Positions 17,497 to 27,090 of a stretch of DNA of 64,000 nucleotides are shown one piece after another. Numbering within the stretch: position 1 is the first letter of the stretch; the number at the start of each line of letters is the position of its first letter. Source of the stretch: Hathewaya limosa (GTDB taxonomy: Bacteria > Bacillota > Clostridia > Clostridiales > Clostridiaceae); NCBI RefSeq assembly GCF_030815255.1, contig NZ_JAUSWN010000016.1, forward strand, positions 11,897-75,896, in the 5' to 3' direction. Below the pieces are notes generated by a model. That model worked only from the letters and a program-made list of their open reading frames with translations, searched no databases and was not told the origin of the DNA. The position numbers and the translations under genes were made by a program.

Positions 17497-19320
17497 TTAC
17501 TCTTCATCAATTGATGTTGCAGGATATAGTGTTGTTCCCCATATAGAAAATGTTCTTTTTTTAACTAATGGAATATTTTTAACATCCACTATAGTTCTCC
17601 ACCATTCCCACGCAAGACCTGTACATTCTCTAATTTTAACACATACATTTCTTGCATTTCCTTTTAACTGGATTTCTGTATTAAAAGGTGATGTTCTATC
17701 TTTATAATTTCCTTCCCATGTTTTATGTTCAAGTATTTCTTTTCCATTTTTATCATACTTAACTTCATCCCATGAAATATCAAATTGTGCAACATATCCC
17801 CCTTTATGAACAAGAGCAATTTTACTATTAGTATATTCTGTAGATGTAGTCTCTACATAATCTGTTTTATTCTTTATTGTAGCTACTGCATTATTCTTTA
17901 AAAATGTAGTTGTATATGCAATTGGATATCCTGGATTTTTAGGTCCATATACTGCATTATTTTTTATTACTTCTCTTATTTCATCAAAGTTTTTAGTAAC
18001 TACCTTATTGTGCTGTTCTGCACCACCACCTAATACTGTAGCTGTAAATGAACTTTGATTTAATATATCTTTATATTCTGCATTTCCATGTATATCTTGC
18101 TTATTAATTAATGCTTTAAATGCCGCCTTTACATTTGAACTTTTAGATGTTGTCTCAAGTTTTACATAAATTGTTCTTCCATATTGAACGCTTGATACAT
18201 ATGCTGGTGGGTTATCTTTATTAACACCTCTTACTTTTAAATCCTTAAACATTACATTGTCTGCAAATAAATCAGATGGTTTATTGGGAGCATCCACATT
18301 TACTGTATAAAAAATTTGCTTATATGCAATAAGCATAACCTTTTTTTGTCCCTTAAAAATAGCATCAAAATCTATGTTTAATTCCTTATTTAACTGTTTT
18401 AAATTACATCCAAAGGCCGTAGATATTTGTGACTTACTATATACCATAGAATCAGAATAACTAACCCTTGTTGGAATAGTGTATTTTTTACTATACTTTG
18501 TGTTCCAAGTATCTAATAGAGAATTAACTGCTGACTTTACAGATGAATATGTAGGATTTTTAACATTTTTTATTCCATCTTTACTCATTCCCGGTAGATC
18601 AACACTTATTCTAATTGGTTTTCTATTACAAGAAATTATATCTGGTTTATTTTCTATAAGATTTCTATTTGCAAGTTGAATTGCTCCAGGATAAGTTCTA
18701 TCATTCATAGAATCTATAACAGCTATATCTGCTGTAGAATCTGAAATACTTTTTTTCTCCCTTTTAACTACAATATATTTATCTGGATTCTCGAATCCTT
18801 CTGCTGGTCTAAAATTTTCTATTTTTTCTCCATTTGAAGATAATATTTTAACAGGATCATATTCTAAACTATATATATTTTCATCTATATCATTATAATT
18901 TTGTTCACCTGACATCATAGGATTCATTACCATTAGATTATAATATTGATTTGACTCATCTAGACTTGTGTATTTATTATTTGTGGCAACATATTTTTTT
19001 TCTTTACTAACTACATTTACTTTTTTTACTCTATTTAAATTTTCTTTTGTTCTTTGTTTACTTACAGCACTTTGTTTTTTTGGTAAATTAATATTCTCCT
19101 TAGTTCTATTTTCTTTTTCTACCTTATTATTTACCATTTCCTTATTTTTCTTATCTAACTTTGTATCACTGTTATGTTCAACAACTACTTTGTTGTTTTT
19201 GTTAAGCAATTTCGTATTATTATTATTATTGTTATGAATCCTCATGGTATACAAAATTCCTAAAATTCCAATAATAGCTATAGATACTATTATATTTCGT
19301 TTAGATTTACTATTATTCAT
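17497..19320 (-). CDS. cholesterol-dependent cytolysin with extended N-terminus
   Basis: Pore-forming toxin of the thiol-activated cytolysin family (as perfringolysin, tetanolysin, botulinolysin): secreted monomers bind membrane cholesterol, oligomerise and insert a beta-barrel. The undecapeptide ECTGLAWEWWR is intact at residues 565-575, and the cholesterol-recognition Thr-Leu pair is in WGTTLYP near 597-598. The family signature YVSSVQYGRTIYVKLETTS lies near 380. At 607 aa it is about 80-110 residues longer than usual. The extra is a Lys/Asn-rich linker after a hydrophobic N-terminal segment (residues 9-25), with an exact tandem duplication of an 18-residue unit (71-88, 89-106). No clear signal-peptidase site is seen after that segment. 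A strong AGGAGGAG site marks the start. It is monocistronic. Confidence 0.96.
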   Translation of the reverse strand: MNNSKSKRNIIVSIAIIGILGILYTMRIHNNNNNNTKLLNKNNKVVVEHNSDTKLDKKNKEMVNNKVEKENRTKENINLPKKQSAVSKQRTKENLNRVKKVNVVSKEKKYVATNNKYTSLDESNQYYNLMVMNPMMSGEQNYNDIDENIYSLEYDPVKILSSNGEKIENFRPAEGFENPDKYIVVKREKKSISDSTADIAVIDSMNDRTYPGAIQLANRNLIENKPDIISCNRKPIRISVDLPGMSKDGIKNVKNPTYSSVKSAVNSLLDTWNTKYSKKYTIPTRVSYSDSMVYSKSQISTAFGCNLKQLNKELNIDFDAIFKGQKKVMLIAYKQIFYTVNVDAPNKPSDLFADNVMFKDLKVRGVNKDNPPAYVSSVQYGRTIYVKLETTSKSSNVKAAFKALINKQDIHGNAEYKDILNQSSFTATVLGGGAEQHNKVVTKNFDEIREVIKNNAVYGPKNPGYPIAYTTTFLKNNAVATIKNKTDYVETTSTEYTNSKIALVHKGGYVAQFDISWDEVKYDKNGKEILEHKTWEGNYKDRTSPFNTEIQLKGNARNVCVKIRECTGLAWEWWRTIVDVKNIPLVKKRTFSIWGTTLYPATSIDEE

Positions 19321-19401
19321 TTTACTCCTCCTTGGTATTTATAAACTTTAAACAGAATAACAAATGCTTATTAACAATTTATTAATCTTATATTCACAAA
19401 A

Positions 19402-19430
19402 AGTATACATTATTCTACATTTTTTTGCAA
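19402..19430 (-). promoter_or_regulatory. cytolysin promoter
   Basis: Minus strand TTGCAA (19425-19430), 17-bp spacer and TATACT (19402-19407), about 85 bases upstream of the start codon. No VirR box (CCCAGTT-type direct repeats) was seen upstream. Confidence 0.6.
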
Positions 19431-19532
19431 TATATTTATATTTTTTTAATATAACTAAATTTTTTATGTATATCTAAACACTATTAATTTTTCTGGTTCT
19501 TTGTGATTCTTGTATAATTTTTTACTAAATAA

Positions 19533-19566
19533 AAAAAGGAAAATGTTTCTTTACATTTTCCTTTTT
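19533..19566 (-). terminator. terminator of the coiled-coil protein gene
   Basis: Arms AAAAAGGAAAATG (19533-19545) and CATTTTCCTTTTT (19554-19566), about 70 bases downstream of the stop codon. Confidence 0.8.
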
Positions 19567-19634
19567 AAGCATACATACTTAAATTTATATCTATTATAAA
19601 ATTGTTATTATGTCATATATAAGATTTTTTCTAA

Positions 19635-20168
19635 CTATTTATCATTCATTAATCCACAAAAATTTCTTTGATTATTTTGATATTTTTGTACTTTATTTGA
19701 AGGTTTTTCACCTTTGGTATACTCTTCCTGTACACTCTTAACGCCTTCCATAAGTAAGTTTCCTAATTGTGGATCAACTTCCTTAGCAACTTTTAAAGCA
19801 GCCATCCCTGCCTGTGCTAATATACTCTGTGCTTGTTGTTTATTTTGGGCACTTTTTACTTTTCTTTCTAGTTCCTCTTTTTCTTGCTTAGCCATTTGTG
19901 CCTTTCTAAGCATTTCTGGATCATTTTGTCTTATAAATTCCATCTCTTCTTGTGTTAAACTCTCTCCACGTGCAATCTTTTTAGCAATTTTTTCAACACT
20001 TGACTTTTTTTCAAATCCTTTTGCTACATCTTGTTGATAAAGTACTTTATCCAATATAGGATTTTCTTTTCTAGCTTTAAGAAGTTTTTCTTCTTCTTCT
20101 CTAGTCTTAACCTTTTTGTTACTTAAATTAATCATATTAAAAAAATTATTAGTACCTTGAATCCTCAT
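19635..20168 (-). CDS. hypothetical coiled-coil protein
   Basis: I do not recognise this 177-aa protein. It is highly charged (Lys/Glu-rich), has no signal peptide or membrane segment, and is predicted to form helices and a coiled coil around residues 70-110, followed by an Ala-rich helix. Phrases such as GESLTQEEMEFIRQNDPEML give it the look of a small structural or regulatory clostridial protein. The only cysteine is near the C-terminus. It stands alone, with its own terminator, between the cytolysin gene and a divergent Nudix gene. Confidence 0.7.
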   Translation of the reverse strand: MRIQGTNNFFNMINLSNKKVKTREEEEKLLKARKENPILDKVLYQQDVAKGFEKKSSVEKIAKKIARGESLTQEEMEFIRQNDPEMLRKAQMAKQEKEELERKVKSAQNKQQAQSILAQAGMAALKVAKEVDPQLGNLLMEGVKSVQEEYTKGEKPSNKVQKYQNNQRNFCGLMNDK

Positions 20169-20373
20169 TTTATTAGCCTTCCTTCATATATAAATTTCAA
20201 AAATAAATTATCTCTTTACTTTATATCGTGCTTTTTTTACAAAGCTAAATATTAGTAAAAGGTGATTTATATATGTTCTTTATATAATATATCATTACGA
20301 TATAGTTACCTTTTAAATTACTTAATGTTATAATTATAATTATTTAGAACATATACATAGTAAGGAGTTTATT

Positions 20374-20772
20374 ATGAAAAAATTAATCAAGGTTGTTGGT
20401 GCTATTATAGAAAATGAAAATAAAGAAATCTTATGTGCTCTTCGTTCACCTAAGATGAGTATACCTAATCATTGGGAATTTCCTGGTGGAAAAATAGAAG
20501 AAAATGAAACTTTAAAACAAGCTATAGAAAGAGAAATAAAAGAAGAATTAAATTGTACTGTTAACTTTATTGATATATTCAATGACGATACTTACGAATA
20601 CGATAACTTTATAGTAAATCTAATTACTCTTAAATGTAAACTTGTAGATGATACTCCTACTGCTAGTGAACATTCAAAATTATTATGGCTACATAGAGAA
20701 AACTTATCTTCATTAAAATGGGCACCAGCTGATATTTCAACTGTAAAAAAATTAATGTTAGAAAAGGTATAG
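20374..20772 (+). CDS. Nudix hydrolase (MutT-like)
   Basis: Small Nudix pyrophosphohydrolase (132 aa) of the MutT/CTP-pyrophosphohydrolase type, likely acting on oxidised or non-canonical nucleoside triphosphates. The Nudix box is complete at residues 38-60 (GGKIEENETLKQAIEREIKEEL pattern: G, E, R-E and E-E in place), preceded by WEFPGG. The ATG at 20374 has an AAGGAG site. It is convergent with the helicase gene and shares its terminator. The stop codon lies inside that hairpin. Confidence 0.9.
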   Translation: MKKLIKVVGAIIENENKEILCALRSPKMSIPNHWEFPGGKIEENETLKQAIEREIKEELNCTVNFIDIFNDDTYEYDNFIVNLITLKCKLVDDTPTASEHSKLLWLHRENLSSLKWAPADISTVKKLMLEKV

Positions 20773-20792
20773 TAAAAAAAACTATACCTTTT
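20762..20792. terminator. shared bidirectional terminator holding both stop codons
   Basis: Perfect 12-bp arms AAAAGGTATAGT (20762-20773) and ACTATACCTTTT (20781-20792) with a seven-A loop. Both convergent genes (Nudix and helicase) end within the hairpin. Confidence 0.85.
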
Positions 20793-23709
20793 CTATAAAT
20801 TCTGTATACAATGCGTACGGAACTTTATTTTCTAATTTAATTATTGTAGTAATAGGTTTTTCACCATAGTATTTATTAACATCACCTTTTCCTATATAAA
20901 TATAGGGCTGAACAACTCCATCAATACTTTTATATTTCCTTATAAAAATATGTAATCTAATCCCTCGTGTCTTATTAAATATAATGTTTTTACCTCGCTC
21001 TGAACTTTGAGAAGTATTATTGGGACTTTGCCATTGAAAATTTTCTCTATCTATAAATTTATCTTTATAGTTTATACTCTCCTTAATACTTTCTTCTTTA
21101 TGGAGATCAATAAATAAAAAATAATCTCTATCATTAGAAAGTAACCCACTTCCCCTAAAAGAACTATGAGTTTTTGTATAATTTGATAATAATGCTGCAT
21201 CAATCATTTGATACTGTTCATATAATTTGAAAAAAGGAACACCATAATATTCTTCTTTAAATTCTTTCTCATATCTCATAATTCCATAATTAATAACATC
21301 CTCAATGTATTTTCTATATTTATGGTTTTCTATAAGCTCTTTAAATTCCTTTGTCACTTCCAACTCTTCATCTTTTAATAAAAAACAATTTATATTATTT
21401 TTTCTCTGTGCCGAATCATCATACGCTCTATTTAAAACATTAAAAGAATGTTTTATACTCTCTTTACCTACAAAACTAATTCTTTTTAAAATTTCTTTTT
21501 TAGTTTGATCACTATCTATTTTATAATTATGTATTAAATATTTTATAATACTAAATTCATAAACTCTTTTTAAGGGTAACTTACTTGAAAATTCTTTAAG
21601 GACCTTATAAAATTTTTCATTCTTTAATAATTCATTTAATTCATGATCTTTTTCTAACTTAGCAACAAAACTCAAATAAGTTTTTTCTTTATTTAAAAAT
21701 TTTAAAGGATCAGGTGCTCCATCATATTTCATATAATCCATTAAAAAGCTAGGAACCCTACCTCCATTTAATTTCTTAAACTCTAGATACTCTTCCTTTA
21801 AATATTTCATTGAATTAAAATTTTCTTCATTTAGCTGTTCTAATATTCTTTCTTGAGCTATTCTATCCATCTGGATATTTGTGCATCCTGGTATGTTTTG
21901 AAATTGATTAGCTACTGCTACCTTCAAACTATCTTTATCATAGTACTTTCTTCCATTTAACGCCAAAGCTATTAAAAAAGCTTTTTTATGATTTCCTATA
22001 AAATCTAGTACAGTTAAAAAGGATTTATTCTTATATTTCCTTAGTCCTCTTCCTAATTGCTGAATAAATATTATAGGTGAACTTGTAGGCCTTAACATTA
22101 GAACCTGATTAATTTCAGGAATATCTACACCTTCATTAAAAATATCTACTGTAAATATAACCTCTAACTGATTATCATCTGATGCTAATTTTTTAATATA
22201 TTCATCTCTTTCCTTTGATGAATTTTCTCCTGTTAAATAAATACTAGTTATACCTCTTTTATTAAACTCCTCCGACATATACTTAGCATGTTCTATACTT
22301 ACGCAAAATCCAATACACTTTCTTCTCTCTCCATCATAGCCATAAAAATTCATCTTATCTATTATAAAATCTACTCTTCTATTAACTTTTAGCCTTTTAG
22401 TTACCTCAGAGATATCTTCAATATCCACATCACTTAAATCAATACCCTCAATATCTGTTATACCAAAATAATGAAATGGCACTATAAGCTCTTCTTCCAA
22501 GGCCTCACTTAGTCTTATTTCTAAAGCTAAATTATTTCCAAATACATCAAATATGTTTTCACTATCACATCTTTCTGGTGTTGCAGTCATTCCTAAAAGA
22601 AATTTAGGTTTAAAATAATCTAATACTCTTTTATACGAATCACCAGCTACGTGATGTGCCTCATCTATAATAATATATTCAAACTCATCTTGATTAAAAT
22701 TACTTAAATTATTATTCATAGATTGAATAGTTGAAAATAAATAATCCGCATCTATTTCCTTTCTAGTACCTGTTAACAAACCTGTAGTTTTCATTTTATT
22801 CTTAACAAGCTTTCTAAAAGTTCTCTCTGCACCTTTTAAAATTTCTTCTCTATGTACTAAAAAAAGCATTTTTCTAGGTTTATAATTAGCAACATCAAAA
22901 GCAGACATATATGTTTTACCTGTACCTGTGGCAGCTACAACTAAAGCTTTATCTTCTCCTAAACCCCTTATGTTATTTAAATTATTAATTGCTCTCCTTT
23001 GCATACAATTAGGCTTTATTATTTCATAAGCATCAAACTGAATAGATTTTTTTGTTTCCATACTCTTAATTTCTTCTATAAACTTATTATACTTTTCTAA
23101 AAATTCATTATCTACAAAAGCTGTTGTATTCCATAATTTTAAATATTCTTCAATAACATTATAAGTAAATTTATTGTCTTTTTTAGATACTACTTTAACA
23201 TTCCATTCTATATTACTTTTCAAAGCTCTTTGTGTTATATTAGAAGATCCTATTATTATTTTATATTCATTTTTATTTTCAAAAATATATGCCTTAGTAT
23301 GGAATCCTTTTTCTTTATCTGCTATAAATATCTTTAATTCTATATTTGTAAACTCTTTAATTCTTTTTAAGGCCTTTGGCTCCGTAAAATTTAAATAAGT
23401 TGATGTTATTATTTTTCCCTTAATATTTTTTTCTTCTAATTGTTTAAAACTATCTAATAAAAGTTGCAATCCACTAAAGTTAATAAATGCAACACTAAAA
23501 TAAAACTTTTCACATTCCTCTAAACATTTCTTTAGTTCATTTAATAGATTACCTTTATCTGAGTTAGTTATTAATGTATTATTTATTAGATAATTCTCTT
23601 CTTGTATTTCTTTGTTACTAATATTATTAATTTCATATACTTTATTATATTTTATTTCTTCATTTTCTTTATGTTGAATATTACTTAACTGTTCTATATT
23701 CGATAACAT
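20782..23709 (-). CDS. PLD nuclease-SF2 helicase-DUF3427 protein
   Basis: Large single-gene protein (975 aa). An N-terminal phospholipase D-like domain has the HxK motif in GFHTKAYIF (H137, K139) and GSSN near 155. An SF2 helicase core follows: Walker A AATGTGKT near residue 260, IIIDEAHH, GMTATPER, and motif VI QQLGRGLRKY. The C-terminal third matches the DUF3427 type. The layout suggests nucleic acid unwinding coupled to cleavage. Such fusions are often found near defence genes or as solitary DNA-processing enzymes, but the function is not established. It starts at the ATG after GGGGAT. No methylase or other partner gene is adjacent. Confidence 0.85.
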   Translation of the reverse strand: MLSNIEQLSNIQHKENEEIKYNKVYEINNISNKEIQEENYLINNTLITNSDKGNLLNELKKCLEECEKFYFSVAFINFSGLQLLLDSFKQLEEKNIKGKIITSTYLNFTEPKALKRIKEFTNIELKIFIADKEKGFHTKAYIFENKNEYKIIIGSSNITQRALKSNIEWNVKVVSKKDNKFTYNVIEEYLKLWNTTAFVDNEFLEKYNKFIEEIKSMETKKSIQFDAYEIIKPNCMQRRAINNLNNIRGLGEDKALVVAATGTGKTYMSAFDVANYKPRKMLFLVHREEILKGAERTFRKLVKNKMKTTGLLTGTRKEIDADYLFSTIQSMNNNLSNFNQDEFEYIIIDEAHHVAGDSYKRVLDYFKPKFLLGMTATPERCDSENIFDVFGNNLALEIRLSEALEEELIVPFHYFGITDIEGIDLSDVDIEDISEVTKRLKVNRRVDFIIDKMNFYGYDGERRKCIGFCVSIEHAKYMSEEFNKRGITSIYLTGENSSKERDEYIKKLASDDNQLEVIFTVDIFNEGVDIPEINQVLMLRPTSSPIIFIQQLGRGLRKYKNKSFLTVLDFIGNHKKAFLIALALNGRKYYDKDSLKVAVANQFQNIPGCTNIQMDRIAQERILEQLNEENFNSMKYLKEEYLEFKKLNGGRVPSFLMDYMKYDGAPDPLKFLNKEKTYLSFVAKLEKDHELNELLKNEKFYKVLKEFSSKLPLKRVYEFSIIKYLIHNYKIDSDQTKKEILKRISFVGKESIKHSFNVLNRAYDDSAQRKNNINCFLLKDEELEVTKEFKELIENHKYRKYIEDVINYGIMRYEKEFKEEYYGVPFFKLYEQYQMIDAALLSNYTKTHSSFRGSGLLSNDRDYFLFIDLHKEESIKESINYKDKFIDRENFQWQSPNNTSQSSERGKNIIFNKTRGIRLHIFIRKYKSIDGVVQPYIYIGKGDVNKYYGEKPITTIIKLENKVPYALYTEFIEKV

Positions 23710-23882
23710 AATTATCCCCTTTTTATTTCACTATATAATTTATTCTAACAAATTACTAAGACCTATAACAAGGACTTAAATAAATTTTTCTATCCTAACT
23801 GATATTAGACATAGTATATATTTAATGTTACAATTATAAAATAATTAAGGTAATTTTTAGTATTTAAATGGGAGGGTTGTAT

Positions 23883-24554
23883 ATGGAGCTTGGAGTAATA
23901 CATCAAAAAAATAATAAATATGCCTTACGCATTCTTGGAAAATGTGGAGTTTTTTCTGCTGAAGACTTTAAAAATTTATCTGAATTAGCATCTCAATATG
24001 GAAATGGAAAACTTACTGCTACAAGTAGAGGAACTATTGAAATCAATGGAATATCTGAAGAAAATATTTCCTTAGCATATGCTAAATCAAAAGAGTTAGG
24101 TCTACTTCCTTATGGAACTGGTAAAATAGTACGTGCAGTAGTCGCATGTAAAGGTTCGGAATGTACAAAAGGATTTTTTGATGTTCATAAAGTTGCCTGT
24201 AATATTGAAAATGAATTTCTTGGAATTCCTGTGCCAAAAAAATTTAAGATTGGGGTCTTTGGTTGTCCAAATAGTTTAGGAAAAGCTCAATCACAAGATG
24301 TAGGAATTCTTCCTTGTTTTTCTCAAAAAGGTAAATTTACTATATATATAGGTGGAATGATGGGTAAGTCTCCTTCATTAGGTTTTAAACTAAACCATGC
24401 CATTTCTGAAGAAAACTTAATTCCTGCAATCAAAATTATTTTAGATTTTTATTGTAATAATGGAAACACTGGTGAACGTTTTGGTGCAACATTAAAAAGA
24501 TTATCACCAACTCTTGAAGAAAATATAAATAATGCTATAGCTTCACTAAAATAA
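23883..24554 (+). CDS. siroheme nitrite/sulfite reductase-like protein lacking one cluster cysteine
   Basis: Protein of 223 aa resembling half of a nitrite/sulfite reductase: a ferredoxin-like half domain (residues 1-75, with GNGKLTATSRGTIEI) and a 4Fe-4S/siroheme domain. Cys89 and Cys94 (CKGSECTKG) and Cys128 (GCPNSLG) are present, but the fourth position, normally Cys four residues after the third, is Leu132. That Cys usually bridges the cluster to siroheme. It may bind an atypical cluster or have another role. The upstream ATG at 23868 lies within the GGGAGGG ribosome site, so 23883 is the likely start. It is monocistronic with a shared terminator. Confidence 0.82.
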   Translation: MELGVIHQKNNKYALRILGKCGVFSAEDFKNLSELASQYGNGKLTATSRGTIEINGISEENISLAYAKSKELGLLPYGTGKIVRAVVACKGSECTKGFFDVHKVACNIENEFLGIPVPKKFKIGVFGCPNSLGKAQSQDVGILPCFSQKGKFTIYIGGMMGKSPSLGFKLNHAISEENLIPAIKIILDFYCNNGNTGERFGATLKRLSPTLEENINNAIASLK

Positions 24555-24613
24555 CTTTATACGATATATTCAAAATACTTACTTATATTTATAAAACTAA
24601 TAGCAAAAAATTT

Positions 24614-24660
24614 AAAGCGGTAAATGCTATATAATGTTATTAGCCATTTACCGCTTTTAT
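24614..24660. terminator. bidirectional terminator
   Basis: Arms AAAGCGGTAAATG (24614-24626) and CATTTACCGCTTT (24645-24657) between the convergent reductase-like and xanthine permease genes. Confidence 0.85.
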
Positions 24661-24664
24661 AAAT

Positions 24665-25966
24665 TTATTCTTTTTCTTTTAACACAACATTTAATATTAA
24701 CGCTACAATGGTACCTGTTGAAATTCCTGATGAAAAAATCATTTTTAATGATTCTGGCAACCTTCCTATAAATTCTGGTCTAAATGTAACTCCTAAACCT
24801 AACCCTATAGATGTTGCAATAATTAACATATTACGATTACTTAACTTTACTGTACTTAAAGTTTTAATTCCAGCTGCAGCTACAGTTCCGAACATAACTA
24901 TTCCAACTCCACCTAATACTGGCTGAGGCATAATATTAATAAGTGCTGCGAACTTAGGTAATAGTCCTAATATAACTAATAATATTCCTGCCATAATGGT
25001 TACATATCTACTAGCAACTTTAGTAAGTGGAATCAATCCTATATTTTGACTAAAACATGTATTAGGTAATGCCCCAAAGACTCCTGCAAGTAAGCTTCCT
25101 ACCCCATCTGCTAAAACTCCAGATGCTATACACTTTTCAGTAGATTCAACTTTTGAAACTTCTGTTATTGCTTTAAGACATCCTACTGTTCCAATAATAG
25201 TTACAAAATATGCTGGAATAAATGGTAATAAAGTTTCCATACTAAATTTAACATCTAAAGCCCAAATTTTCGGGAATGCTATCCAACTTGCTTCTTTTAC
25301 TGTTGTAAAATCCACCATTCCAAGTGGAATACAGATTATATATCCAAGAACCATTCCTATTAAAATTGAAGCACTACTAACTAAGCCTTTTCCGTAATGA
25401 TTTAGCATTAATGTAATCATCATTATAAATAAAGCTATTAGAATGTTTTTTAATGATCCATAATTAACAGCACCGACACCTCCAGCAGCCCAATCAATAG
25501 ATACTGGTAATAAAGTTAATCCTATTAAACTTACAACAGTTCCTGTTACAATTGGTGGAAATAATTTCATTAAGGGTTTTATAAAAAAACTTAAAATTAT
25601 TTCTAAAATAGCTCCAAAAATAGTAGCACCTAAAATTCCTACTAATCCAAATTTACTTCCGATTGAAATTGATGGTGCAACAAATGTAAAATCAGTTCCC
25701 ATAATACATGCAACTCGTGATCCTATAGGCCCTACCCCTTTGGATTGAATAAAAGTAGCAACTCCAGCAGCTAAAATTGTACTACTTATTAATAAAGTTG
25801 AAGTTTTTACATCAAATTTTAATGCTGCTGAAACTACAATAGGTACCACAATTATTCCACCAAAGGCAGCAAAAATATGTTGTAGTGCCAATAAAATTTG
25901 TATTAATATTTTAGGTTTATCACTAATTCCATACATTAGTTCAATATCTTTTTGATTTTTATCCAT
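24665..25966 (-). CDS. pbuX: xanthine/purine permease (NCS2 family)
   Basis: Nucleobase:cation symporter-2 (433 aa, about 12-14 membrane segments). The first helix pair has ALQHIFAAFGG near residue 27. The substrate-site loop NTCFSQNIGLIPLTKVASR is near 305, and GLGLGVTFRPE near 390 fits the xanthine/uric acid branch rather than uracil permeases. A guanine-class riboswitch and terminator precede it on the same strand, so uptake should be repressed when guanine or hypoxanthine is plentiful. It is monocistronic. Confidence 0.88.
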   Translation of the reverse strand: MDKNQKDIELMYGISDKPKILIQILLALQHIFAAFGGIIVVPIVVSAALKFDVKTSTLLISSTILAAGVATFIQSKGVGPIGSRVACIMGTDFTFVAPSISIGSKFGLVGILGATIFGAILEIILSFFIKPLMKLFPPIVTGTVVSLIGLTLLPVSIDWAAGGVGAVNYGSLKNILIALFIMMITLMLNHYGKGLVSSASILIGMVLGYIICIPLGMVDFTTVKEASWIAFPKIWALDVKFSMETLLPFIPAYFVTIIGTVGCLKAITEVSKVESTEKCIASGVLADGVGSLLAGVFGALPNTCFSQNIGLIPLTKVASRYVTIMAGILLVILGLLPKFAALINIMPQPVLGGVGIVMFGTVAAAGIKTLSTVKLSNRNMLIIATSIGLGLGVTFRPEFIGRLPESLKMIFSSGISTGTIVALILNVVLKEKE

Positions 25967-26043
25967 TATACCACTATCCTTTCTTATCTTTAATACTCGT
26001 CCTAAAATTGATAGGCATATGGTAATAAGGGTAGTTTAGTATA

Positions 26044-26078
26044 AATAAAGAACACCCCAAATTTAATTGAGGTGTTTG
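26044..26078 (-). terminator. purine riboswitch terminator
   Basis: Arms AACACCCC (26051-26058) and GAGGTGTT (26068-26075). On the minus strand it is followed by TTCTTTATTT. It lies between the aptamer and pbuX. Confidence 0.8.
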
Positions 26079-26114
26079 TCTCTAAAGCAAATAAAAAAAA
26101 TTATTCACTAAACA

Positions 26115-26195
26115 TACAATACCCCGTAGTCTACTAATTTATGGTTAGTAGGTAGAAACTTTCGGTCCATATTACCGACGCTATACGAGTTTTTA
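26115..26195 (-). ncRNA. purine riboswitch, guanine class
   Basis: The minus strand shows the purine aptamer core: P2 with loop TAATATGG, then GTTTCTACC, P3 and J3/1 ACTAC. The J3/1 specificity position is C (ACTAC rather than ATTAT), which predicts guanine/hypoxanthine recognition. P1 is formed by TCGTA and TACGG. Confidence 0.92.
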
Positions 26196-26266
26196 TATGT
26201 TATTATAACATACTTTTTTATTATTGCTAGTCCAATTTTATCATTTTTTATATAATTAATTAGATT

Positions 26267-26557
26267 TTATTCTAATTCAATTCTGTTTGTATACCAACAT
26301 CCATATATAATTCCTCCAACAAACATAATTATAGCTATTATAACCTGACTTGGCATAATAGAAACATTTTTTATAATACTATAATTTCCTTTGATTAACA
26401 TAAGATTAGAGATGACTGGTAGTGGAAATGGTATAAACCCTCTCACATTTGGCTCACTTAAAAATATAAAACTAGCTATAAGTTGAACTGCTATATACAT
26501 AACTGGAGTAGTAATTTTTTTACTTGCAAGTGCTATACATGCTGTTATAGTTCCCAA
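26267..26557 (-). pseudogene. C-terminal fragment of an ABC permease (bacitracin-type)
   Basis: The 96-residue frame is hydrophobic and resembles the last membrane segments of an ABC-2/BcrB-like permease. It has no proper start of its own and overlaps the end of the truncated ATPase frame by 13 bases in another phase. An internal deletion appears to have removed the rest of the ATPase and most of the permease. Not expected to be functional. Confidence 0.75.
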
Positions 26558-26877
26558 TTAGGAATACCCATAAGTCTTCTATGAATATCTAGATTTTCTC
26601 TTGCTGTTAAATTTGGATAAAAACCTGGTGTTTCAATTATTGCTCCAATTCTCCCTAGTACAGCCCTATCCTTCATACTTTTCCCGAAAATCTCATATGA
26701 CCCTTTTGTTGGGAATACAAGTCCCATTAACATTCTTAAGGTTGTAGTTTTTCCTGCTCCATTCCTACCTAAAAAACCATATATTTCTCCCTTTTTAATA
26801 TTCATATTAACATTGTCTACTACAATATTAGAACCATACTGTTTTGTAAGATTATACGTCTTTAATATGTTATCCAT
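26545..26877 (-). pseudogene. truncated ABC transporter ATPase (BcrA-like)
   Basis: Starts normally (MDNILKTYNLTKQYG, with AGAGG upstream) and keeps the Walker A GRNGAGKTTTL near residue 40 and a Q-loop-region GAIIETPGFYPNLTAREN. It ends after about 110 residues, before the LSGGQ signature, Walker B and switch His. The ending abuts the permease remnant, consistent with a deletion junction near 26550. The family exports bacitracin or lantibiotics with the two-component pair encoded upstream. Confidence 0.82.
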
Positions 26878-27090
26878 TACCTTACCTCTTTTCATTACAA
26901 ATTAAATATATCACTCCTTAAAATCTATTCTTTTTTAATAGAATTTAATTTATATATCAATTAAGGATTATTTCTTACTTTATATATAATAAGAAATAAT
27001 CCTTAAATCACAAATACATAATTATTACAAATTTATTAAATCTTCTTTTAAACATTAAAACTTACATGTTAAATTATTTAATCTTTAAAT

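Noticed and set aside
19402..19634. Search for a VirR-type operator upstream of the cytolysin
   Set aside because: No pair of CCCAGTT-type repeats is visible, so VirR control is not supported.
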